From contig JARLGP010000166.1 in the NCBI GenBank assembly GCA_031292735.1, forward strand, positions 1 through 6,434: a stretch of DNA of 6,434 nucleotides. Reading direction: 5' to 3'. Below the pieces are notes generated by a model. That model made no database searches and was not told the DNA's origin. It saw only the letters and a list, made by a program, of their open reading frames with translations. Origin of the DNA: Holophaga sp. (lineage in GTDB: Bacteria > Acidobacteriota > Holophagae > Holophagales > Holophagaceae). The position numbers and the translations under genes were made by a program. This document shows positions 1 through 5,780 of this stretch, piece after piece; position 1 is the first letter of the stretch; each line of letters opens with the position of its first letter.

Positions 1-1008
1 CTCATCGCCGCCACCAACCGCCCCGACGTGCTCGACCCCGCCCTGCTCCGTCCCGGCCGCTTCGACCGCCGGGTGGTGGTGGACCGCCCCGACCTCAAGG
101 GCCGGTTCGAGATCCTGAAAGTCCACACCGCCGACAAGATCCCCCTCTCCCCCGACGTGGACCTGGAAGTCATCGCCCGCGGCACCCCGGGCTTCGCCGG
201 CGCCGACCTGGCCAACCTCTGCAACGAGGCCGCCCTGTACGCCGCCCGCACCAGCAAGAAGTGGGTGGAGATGATCGACTTCGAGCAGGCCAAGGACAAG
301 GTGTTCATGGGCTCCGAACGCAAGAGCATGGTCATGACCGACGAGGACAAGCGCGACACCGCCTACCATGAGGCCGGCCACGCGGTGGTGGCCGCCACCA
401 TCCCCGGGGCCGACCCGGTGCACAAGGTCACCATCATCCCCCGGGGCCGCGCCCTGGGCGTCACCTGGCAGCTGCCTGAGCGCGACCGCTACTCCGCCAC
501 CCGCGAGCACATGGAAGGCGAGATCGCCATCCTCATGGGCGGGCGCGTGGCCGAGGAGACCTTCTTCGACCGGGTCTCCACCGGCGCCTCCAACGACATC
601 GAGCGCGCCACCGCCATCGCCCGGCGCATGGTCTGCGACTACGGCATGAGCGAGAAGCTGGGCCCGCTCAGCTTCGGCCAGGGCGAGCACGAGGTGTTCC
701 TGGGCAAGGACTTCAGCCAGCGCAGGGACTTCTCCGACGACACCGCCCGGGTCATCGACGCCGAGGTGCACGACCTGGTCATGCGCAACTACCACCGGGC
801 CAAGACCATCATCCAGGAAAAGCGGGAGATCCTGGCCGGCCTGGCCGAAGCCCTGCTGGTGCGCGAGACCCTGGACGCCAACGACGTGGTGCTGCTCATG
901 AACGGCCAGATCCTGCCGCCCAAGCCGGTCACCGCGGAGCCCCCCGCCCAGAACCTGGACACGCCCCCCGACGCCTCCGGGTTGAGCCCCGCCCTCAGCC
1001 CGGCATGA
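1..1008 (+). CDS. ftsH: ATP-dependent zinc metalloprotease FtsH, C-terminal part (5' end outside window)
   Basis: FtsH is a membrane-anchored hexameric AAA+ protease that extracts and degrades membrane and regulatory proteins. The reading frame is open from base 1, so the start, membrane segments and Walker A/B motifs lie off the left edge; 335 residues remain. The first bases encode the AAA second region of homology ([20 protein letters not shown]), with sensor Asn and the two arginine-finger arginines (codons at 49 and 58). The zinc motif HEAGH is at 367-381, and the third zinc ligand is the Asp at 595-597 in SNDIERAT, equivalent to E. coli D492. Other family blocks are [16 protein letters not shown] and SEKLGPL. 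The tail after about base 915 is Pro/Ala-rich and poorly conserved, as usual. The stop overlaps the folP start by four bases (ATGA), implying co-transcription and translational coupling. Identity is certain; nothing looks broken. Confidence 0.97.
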   Translation, partial: LIAATNRPDVLDPALLRPGRFDRRVVVDRPDLKGRFEILKVHTADKIPLSPDVDLEVIARGTPGFAGADLANLCNEAALYAARTSKKWVEMIDFEQAKDKVFMGSERKSMVMTDEDKRDTAYHEAGHAVVAATIPGADPVHKVTIIPRGRALGVTWQLPERDRYSATREHMEGEIAILMGGRVAEETFFDRVSTGASNDIERATAIARRMVCDYGMSEKLGPLSFGQGEHEVFLGKDFSQRRDFSDDTARVIDAEVHDLVMRNYHRAKTIIQEKREILAGLAEALLVRETLDANDVVLLMNGQILPPKPVTAEPPAQNLDTPPDASGLSPALSPA

Positions 1009-1844
1009 CCAGCGCCCCAGCGATCAGCGCCCTCTGGCATACCGGGCTTGGCCCGGTTGCGCTCACGGCGCCGCTGTTCCTGGGGATCGTCAACGTCACC
1101 CCGGACTCCATGAGCGACGGCGGCCGGTTCCTGGAACCGGCCGCCGCCGTGGCCCAGGGGCGCCTGCTGGCGCGCCAGGGGGCCGCGGTGCTGGATCTGG
1201 GGGCGGAAAGCACCCGTCCGGGCGCGGCCCCGGTCGGCCCCGACCAGGAATGGTCCCGGCTGGAGCCGGTGCTGGCCGTCCTCCGGGCCGAACTGCCCCA
1301 GGTGCCCCTGAGCCTGGACACCCGGCACCCGCTCACCGCCGCCCGCGGACTGCGGGCCGGGGCAGCCATTCTCAACGACGTCACCGGCTTCAGCGATCCG
1401 GAGCTGCTCGGCCTGGCCCAGTCCAGCGCCTGCGGCCTGATCGCCATGCGCAGCCGGATGACGGACGGCTCCCTGGACATGCCCGCTTACGGCCTGCCCG
1501 CTCCGGAGGAGCCCGCGGCCTGCATCCGCCAACTGGTTGCCGTGCGCGACCGGCTGCTGCGGGCCGGCATCGCCCCCGAGCGGATCCTGCTGGACCCCGG
1601 GTTCGGCTTCGGCACCTCCTATGCCGGCGACCAGGCCCTCTGGCAGGCGCTGCCCGGCCTGCCCGCCGCCCTGGACTGGCCGGTGGAGCGCTTTTGCATC
1701 GGCATTTCGCGCAAACGTTTCCTGGCCTGGCGGGCCGGTAGCCCCGATCTGCCGGCCGGCCAGCGGGACGTGCTCACCGCCCAGGCCCACCGGGAGGCCA
1801 TGGCCATGGGCTACCGGGTGTTCCGCAGCCACCGCGTGGCCTGA
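1005..1844 (+). CDS. folP: Dihydropteroate synthase (folate pathway)
   Basis: This cytoplasmic enzyme condenses p-aminobenzoate with hydroxymethyl-dihydropterin diphosphate to give dihydropteroate; it is the sulfonamide target. In 279 residues the TIM-barrel motifs appear in order: NVTPDS (N30), ESTRPGA (68-74), the strand-end Asp in LDTRHP (D105), NDVTG (N124), LLDPGFGFG (D197), GISRK (K237) and a terminal RSH (R274, H276) matching Arg255/His257 of E. coli. Two things are odd. The usual LMHM segment after the Asn strand reads IAMRSR (about 146-151). The protein also ends three residues after the last catalytic His, whereas E. coli continues about 25 residues as a final helix. The ATG overlaps the ftsH stop and has no clear Shine-Dalgarno, so initiation probably depends on ribosomes finishing ftsH. 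glmM follows after 13 bases. The family call is firm; normal activity is inferred from the retained residues. Confidence 0.94.
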   Translation: MTSAPAISALWHTGLGPVALTAPLFLGIVNVTPDSMSDGGRFLEPAAAVAQGRLLARQGAAVLDLGAESTRPGAAPVGPDQEWSRLEPVLAVLRAELPQVPLSLDTRHPLTAARGLRAGAAILNDVTGFSDPELLGLAQSSACGLIAMRSRMTDGSLDMPAYGLPAPEEPAACIRQLVAVRDRLLRAGIAPERILLDPGFGFGTSYAGDQALWQALPGLPAALDWPVERFCIGISRKRFLAWRAGSPDLPAGQRDVLTAQAHREAMAMGYRVFRSHRVA

Positions 1845-1845
1845 C

Positions 1846-1852
1846 AAAAGGG
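1846..1852 (+). promoter_or_regulatory. Ribosome binding site deciding the glmM start
   Basis: AAAAGGG lies five bases before the ATG at 1858, in the 13-base folP-glmM gap. The frame stays open far upstream of 1858 (back to about 1537), so this site plus the family-typical N-terminus (RYFGTDGIRG just after the Met) fixes the start. The first 30 bases of glmM are also notably AT-richer than the surroundings, consistent with an unstructured initiation region. Confidence 0.7.
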
Positions 1853-1857
1853 TAGTC

Positions 1858-3168
1858 ATGGAATTGCGTTATTTCGGTACGGATGGAATTCGTGGGCGCG
1901 CCTTCGCCCCGCCCTTGACCCTGGAAGAGGTGACCCGCTGGGGCGAGGCCTGGGCCCAGGTGGCCGTCGCCCGGGGCATCGAGGAGCTGGTCATCGGCTG
2001 GGATCCCCGGCTCAGTTCCGAGCCCATGGCCCGGGCCTTCGTGGCCGGGCTGGACGGCCGCCTGCGCCTGTGCGTGCTGGGCCTGGTGCCCACCCCGGCG
2101 GTGGCCCACGCCGCCTCCACCCGGCCCAAGGCCTGGGGCATGGTGCTCAGCGCCAGCCACAACCCGCCCGAGGACAACGGCATCAAGGGCTTCGACGGCA
2201 ACGGCGAAAAGCTTTGCGAAGAGGACGAGGCCGCCCTGGAGGCGGTGTTCGAGCGCCTTCCGGTCCGGCCCATGGCCCCGCGCCCGCTGCCCATCCAGGG
2301 CGCCGTCACCGACGCCTACATCCGCCAGCTGGGCGGGCTGGACCTGCCGGCCGGGCTCAACCTGGTGATGGATTGCGCCCATGGCGCCACCGCCCCCTGG
2401 GCCCCCCTGCTGTTCCGGGGCGAAGGCATCCACTGGCTGGGGGTGCCGGCCGACGGCGCCCGGATCAACGTGGGGGTCGGCTCCACCCACATCGAGCAGC
2501 TGGCCGCCAAGGTCGTCCAGCTGGGCGCCGACGCAGGCTTCGCCTTCGACGGCGACGGCGACCGCTGCCTGGTGGTGGACGGCCAGGGCGCCCTGGTGGA
2601 CGGCGACCAGCTGCTCTGGCTGCTGGCCCAGGACCTGCACCGCAGCGGCCGGCCCCTGCCCGGGGTGGTGGGCACGGTGATGAGCAACGGCGGCCTGGAA
2701 GAGGCGCTGGGGGGCCTTGGCATCCCCTTCGTGCGCACCCCGGTGGGCGACAAGCACATGCTGCGGGAGCTGGCCCGGCGCGGCTGGGACCTGGCCGCCG
2801 AGGCCTCCGGCCACATCGTGCAGAAGCACGTGGGGCCCTCCGGCGACGGCATGGCCACCGCCCTGGCGGTGCTGGGCGCCCTGCTGCACCGGGACCGGGC
2901 CGAACGCTGGTCCTGGCTGTTCCGGCCCTGGCCCCTGCGCCTGGTGAACATCCTGGCCAGCGACCGGCGTCCGGTGGAGGCCTGCCCACACCTGGTGGAG
3001 ACCATCCGCCACCTGGAAACCAGCCATGGCAGCGCCTTGCGGATGGTGGTGCGCTGGTCCGGCACCGAGCCCAAACTGCGGCTCATGGTGGAGGCCAAGG
3101 AAACCGGCCTCATGAACCAGGCCCTGACCGACCTGGAACGCGCGGCCCGAACGGACCTTGCCATTTAG
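1858..3168 (+). CDS. glmM: Phosphoglucosamine mutase
   Basis: GlmM interconverts glucosamine-6-phosphate and glucosamine-1-phosphate, the step before UDP-GlcNAc and hence peptidoglycan and LPS. The product has 436 residues (E. coli 445) with all four alpha-D-phosphohexomutase landmarks: the N-terminal hallmark RYFGTDGIRG; the phosphoserine loop SASHNPPEDNGIKGF (catalytic Ser100); the metal-binding loop DGDGDR (D231, D233, D235, R236); the sugar-recognition loop EASGH (315-319); and the C-terminal phosphate-binding loop RWSGTEPKLR (399-408). The opening hallmark and EASGH favour GlmM over ManB/phosphoglucomutase. A Trp at 400 sits where Lys or Pro usually precedes SGTEP, a mild substitution. 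It follows folP directly, as in E. coli, with no cdaA or ybbR between them. A long upstream extension of the same frame into folP is not coding: it has no family similarity and the ribosome site points to 1858. Confidence 0.96.
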   Translation: MELRYFGTDGIRGRAFAPPLTLEEVTRWGEAWAQVAVARGIEELVIGWDPRLSSEPMARAFVAGLDGRLRLCVLGLVPTPAVAHAASTRPKAWGMVLSASHNPPEDNGIKGFDGNGEKLCEEDEAALEAVFERLPVRPMAPRPLPIQGAVTDAYIRQLGGLDLPAGLNLVMDCAHGATAPWAPLLFRGEGIHWLGVPADGARINVGVGSTHIEQLAAKVVQLGADAGFAFDGDGDRCLVVDGQGALVDGDQLLWLLAQDLHRSGRPLPGVVGTVMSNGGLEEALGGLGIPFVRTPVGDKHMLRELARRGWDLAAEASGHIVQKHVGPSGDGMATALAVLGALLHRDRAERWSWLFRPWPLRLVNILASDRRPVEACPHLVETIRHLETSHGSALRMVVRWSGTEPKLRLMVEAKETGLMNQALTDLERAARTDLAI

Positions 3169-3202
3169 TGCTAGCCTAGTGTCCAATCCGATTTTTCGTT
3201 CC

Positions 3203-3207
3203 AGGAG
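3203..3207 (+). promoter_or_regulatory. Ribosome binding site deciding the GTG start of pdxJ
   Basis: AGGAG ends six bases before the GTG at 3214, inside the 45-base glmM-pdxJ spacer. Upstream in the same frame the glmM stop at 3166-3168 blocks any extension and no other start codon intervenes. GTG at 3214 is therefore the only initiator that includes the conserved LGVNIDH N-terminus. Confidence 0.8.
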
Positions 3208-3213
3208 TCCCCT

Positions 3214-3942
3214 GTGCCAGCCAGGCTCGGCGTGAACATCGACCATGTGGCCACCCTCCGGCAGGCCCGCGGAGGCCATGAGCCGGAGCCGGTGGCCGCC
3301 GCGCTGCTGGCCCAGAGCGCCGGGGCCCACGGGATCACCGTCCACCTGCGCGCCGATCGCCGGCACATCCAGGAGCGCGACGCGCGCCTGCTCAGGGAAG
3401 TGCTGGCGATCCCCCTGAACATCGAGGTGGCCGCCACCGCCGACGGCCTGGAATCGGCCATCGCCATCAAGCCGGCCTGGGTGACCCTGGTGCCGGAAAC
3501 CCGCGAGGAGCCCACCACCCAGGGCGGGCTCGACGTGGTCTTCCTGCACGCCCACCTGCGCCAGACCATCCGCGAGCTGCACGCCTCCCAGATCCGCGTG
3601 AGCCTGTTCGTGGATCCCCAGCCCGAGCAGCTCAAGATGTCCGCCAAGCTGGAGGCCGACGCCGTGGAGTTCAATACCGGCGGCTACGCCGACCTGACCC
3701 CGGGCTCCGACCCCGCCACCGAACTGACCCGCCTGCGCGAGGCGGCCCGGCTCGGCGCCAGGCTGGGGCTGAAGGTCCTGGCCGGGCACGGCCTCAACCT
3801 GCAGAACGCGGGGCCCATCGCCGCCATCCCCGAGATCGAGGAGCTGAACATCGGGCACAGCATCATCGGCCGGGCGGTCCTGGTGGGCATGGAGCGGGCG
3901 GTGCGCGAGATGCTCGCGCTCACCAACGAAGGCCTGGCATGA
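3214..3942 (+). CDS. pdxJ: Pyridoxine 5'-phosphate synthase
   Basis: PdxJ closes the ring of vitamin B6 from 1-deoxy-D-xylulose 5-phosphate and 3-amino-2-oxopropyl phosphate, the last step of the DXP-dependent PLP route. The 242 residues (E. coli 243) align almost without gaps: LGVNIDHVATLRQARG at the N-terminus; GITVHLRADRRH with catalytic His44 and phosphate-binding Arg46 and His51; NIE with Glu71; LVPE and TTQGGLDV; the VEFNTGGYAD block with Glu152; AGHGLN with His192; and the phosphate site ELNIGHSIIGRAV near the end. One oddity is Asn154 where E. coli has His in EIHTG. The gene begins with GTG behind a good AGGAG, 45 bases after glmM and in the same frame. AcpS is the usual downstream neighbour in proteobacteria; here the next gene encodes a DUF4388 protein. 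The call is secure. Confidence 0.97.
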   Translation: MPARLGVNIDHVATLRQARGGHEPEPVAAALLAQSAGAHGITVHLRADRRHIQERDARLLREVLAIPLNIEVAATADGLESAIAIKPAWVTLVPETREEPTTQGGLDVVFLHAHLRQTIRELHASQIRVSLFVDPQPEQLKMSAKLEADAVEFNTGGYADLTPGSDPATELTRLREAARLGARLGLKVLAGHGLNLQNAGPIAAIPEIEELNIGHSIIGRAVLVGMERAVREMLALTNEGLA

Positions 3943-3953
3943 TCGCCGGTTCC

Positions 3954-3961
3954 GGGAGAGG
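3954..3961 (+). promoter_or_regulatory. Strong ribosome binding site of the DUF4388 gene
   Basis: GGGAGAGG lies six bases before the ATG at 3968, in the 25-base spacer after pdxJ. It is the strongest Shine-Dalgarno in the window, suggesting that this gene is translated independently of pdxJ and perhaps at a higher rate. Confidence 0.75.
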
Positions 3962-3967
3962 CCGCTG

Positions 3968-4789
3968 ATGTCGACCCTGCGCGGCAAGTTGCAGAGCATC
4001 TCCCTGGTGGACGTCCTGCAGCTGCTCCACGCGAACCGCAAGACCGGCGAACTGCTGGTCACCCGGGGCAAGCACAACGGCGTGCTCTACGTGCAGAACG
4101 GCGAAGTGATCCATGCGGAGACCGCCAAGGCCCAGGGCGAGTCGGCCGCCTTCGACATCCTGGAATGGGACCAGGGCGGGTTCGAATTCATCACCACTGC
4201 GGTGCAGGCGTCGGCGTCCATCAAGCGCTCGGTGCCGGACCTGCTCATGGAGGCGGCCCGCACCACCGATTCCCGCAAGCACCTTTCCGGCATCTTCCCG
4301 GACCTGAGCCTGGTGCCCTGGCCCACCCTGAAGGAACCCCAGCTGACCAAGGACGTGCGGATCTTCGCCGAGGACCGCGGGACGCTCGCCTTCCTGGACG
4401 GCTATCGCACCTTCCAGGAGATCATCGCCGATTCCGGCCTGGGCGACGTGTGCGTGCTGCAGGTGTGCGCCACCCTCCAGGCCGCCGGCCGGCTTGCCCT
4501 GCTCAAGCCCACCGTCTCGGTGGCGGTGACCACCGCGCGGAACAGTTTTTTCAAGAAGGGCGAACGGGTGAAGGTGGCCAAGCTCCACGAGGCCCACTGG
4601 TTGGCCATGGGCCCTTATGGCGCCAACCCGATCGGCCATCTGCGCATCGTCTGGCCCCGGGGTTCCGTGCTTGCCGAAGTGCAGTTCGTGAAGGGAATGT
4701 CCGATCAGACGATTGGTATTTCACGGGAACTTATGCAATCGTGGGAATTGCCCGAAGGCGTCTTCGTAGGCATCCGGCCCGCACTCTGA
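3968..4789 (+). CDS. DUF4388 (PATAN-type) domain protein, probable signalling protein
   Basis: The 273-residue protein has no signal peptide or membrane segment and is probably cytoplasmic. Residues 1 to about 100 match the DUF4388/PATAN pattern: LRGKLQSISLVDVLQLLHAN, then RKTGELLV, a short beta unit (GVLYVQNGEVIHAE), and FDILEWDQGGFEF. In the family this domain occurs in response regulators and adaptors for motility and gliding (PatA-like); its biochemical role is unclear. Residues about 125-180 look like a small helical/winged-helix unit (LAFLDGYRTFQEIIADSG, then LQVCATLQAAGRLALL), a common partner of DUF4388. Residues about 192-273 form a beta-rich region ending in TIGISRELMQSWELPEGVFVGIRP that I cannot assign; it recalls small beta-barrel domains, which is a guess. 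It lies 25 bases after pdxJ and 28 before the CheZ-like gene, so a joint signalling role is inferred. Codon bias relaxes over roughly the last 100 bases. Confidence 0.82.
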   Translation: MSTLRGKLQSISLVDVLQLLHANRKTGELLVTRGKHNGVLYVQNGEVIHAETAKAQGESAAFDILEWDQGGFEFITTAVQASASIKRSVPDLLMEAARTTDSRKHLSGIFPDLSLVPWPTLKEPQLTKDVRIFAEDRGTLAFLDGYRTFQEIIADSGLGDVCVLQVCATLQAAGRLALLKPTVSVAVTTARNSFFKKGERVKVAKLHEAHWLAMGPYGANPIGHLRIVWPRGSVLAEVQFVKGMSDQTIGISRELMQSWELPEGVFVGIRPAL

Positions 4790-4817
4790 ACTCAGTCCAC
4801 AACATTGGGGGCATCCC

Positions 4818-5780
4818 ATGGAACCCGAGGAATCCTTATCCAGCCAGGAATCCAGTCAGCAAGATGACCTGCAGCCGGAGAACATGCTCAAGGAGTTCCG
4901 CGAGCGCAGCGAAGCCCTGGACAACCGTCTGGACACGCTGCAGAACCTCATCGAGCTGATCCGCGGCGAGCTGCACGAGGGGTCCCAGCAGAGCCTCTCC
5001 CGGCTGGCCCAGGCCGCGGAGGACATGACCAACGGCCGGGTGTTCCAGCAGATCGACATCCAGGCCAAGGGCGAGTTGGGGGCCCTGGTGACCAGCATCA
5101 ACACCACCCTGATGAACCTTCAGCAGCTGGACACCTCGGTGAAGCACCAGAGCACCCAGGTGCCCGAGCTGGCCGCCCAGCTGGACGCCATCACCGCCGA
5201 CACCGAAGTGGCCACCCAGAACGTCATGAACCGGCTGGACGCGCTCATGGCCGCCAGCGACCAGGCCAGCGCCGCGGTGAAGACCGCGGCCAAGGCGATG
5301 GAAGCGACCCGGGAGGCCCAGGCCGGCTTCCAGGCCCAGATGGACGCCTTCCTCACCCGCGCCGGCGAAGGCGCCGACCCGGTCCAGCTGGCCCAGGAGA
5401 TCCTGGAATTCATCTTCGCCCAGCAGCTGGTGCCGGCGCCCCCGGCCGTCGACCTGGCGCCCTGCATGGCGCCCCTGGGGGTGGTTTCCGACGAGGCCTT
5501 CGAGATCCTCAACACCCTCCAGTTCCAGGACATCACCCGGCAGAAGGTGGAGAAGGTGGTGATGCTGCTCAAGCAGTTCAAGGAAGGCCTCAACCGGCTG
5601 CTGGACATCTTCCACATCAACGGCATGGACGGCGCCGCCCCCGCGACGGCGGAACCGGAGATCTTCGAGAAGCGGATCATCGCCACCCAGGAGCACATCT
5701 TCGACACCACCCTGGAGGCCGACGGCAACAAGCAGTCGGTGGACGACATCATCGCCCAGTTCAAGAACACCAAGGCCTAG
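4818..5780 (+). CDS. CheZ-like response-regulator (CheY-P) phosphatase with long N-terminal extension
   Basis: CheZ dephosphorylates CheY-P at the flagellar or chemotaxis complex. The 320-residue product is soluble and almost wholly helical. Residues about 20-60 suit a coiled coil, and 84-105 (KGELGALVTSINTTLMNLQQLD) form a linker I recall from deltaproteobacterial CheZ-like proteins. Residues 117-142 (ELAAQLDAITADTEVATQNV) match the first CheZ helix, and FQDITRQ (236-242) matches the catalytic FQDLTGQ with Asp238 and Gln242 equivalent to E. coli Asp143/Gln147. The C-terminus has KQSVDDIIAQFK (305-316), resembling the CheY-binding tail QDQVDDLLDSLGF. A flexible linker (about 267-300) precedes that tail. 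E. coli CheZ has 214 residues, so about 100 N-terminal residues are extra. The start is ATG 4818 behind a weak GGGGG (4807-4811). The gene follows the DUF4388 gene by 28 bases. The alternative is a CheZ-related helical protein acting on a different response regulator. Confidence 0.78.
   Translation: MEPEESLSSQESSQQDDLQPENMLKEFRERSEALDNRLDTLQNLIELIRGELHEGSQQSLSRLAQAAEDMTNGRVFQQIDIQAKGELGALVTSINTTLMNLQQLDTSVKHQSTQVPELAAQLDAITADTEVATQNVMNRLDALMAASDQASAAVKTAAKAMEATREAQAGFQAQMDAFLTRAGEGADPVQLAQEILEFIFAQQLVPAPPAVDLAPCMAPLGVVSDEAFEILNTLQFQDITRQKVEKVVMLLKQFKEGLNRLLDIFHINGMDGAAPATAEPEIFEKRIIATQEHIFDTTLEADGNKQSVDDIIAQFKNTKA

Noticed and set aside
1537..1857. In-frame upstream extension of glmM into folP
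   Set aside because: Residues are Pro/Ala/Trp-rich with no GlmM similarity; the AAAAGGG site and the conserved RYFGTDGIRG N-terminus fix the start at 1858.
1858..1890. ATGGAATT occurring twice 25 bases apart at the start of glmM
   Set aside because: Explained by coding for Met-Glu-Leu and Gly-Thr-Asp-Gly-Ile; no dyad or operator-like symmetry.
3158..3213. Possible promoter or terminator in the glmM-pdxJ spacer (TTGCCA, TAGTG repeats, TTTTT at 3192-3196)
   Set aside because: No -10-like hexamer at proper spacing from TTGCCA, and no hairpin precedes the T run.
1774..4077. Very long open frame on the minus strand (767 codons) opposite glmM, pdxJ and part of folP
   Set aside because: Its product is a low-complexity Gly/His/Gln/Ala/Pro string with no family motif; extreme GC3 of the plus-strand genes removes stops from the complementary frame.
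4838..4861. Imperfect 12-base tandem repeat near the start of the CheZ-like gene (encodes SSQE-SSQQ)
   Set aside because: Only two short copies in a low-complexity, probably disordered N-terminus; not enough for a functional repeat call.
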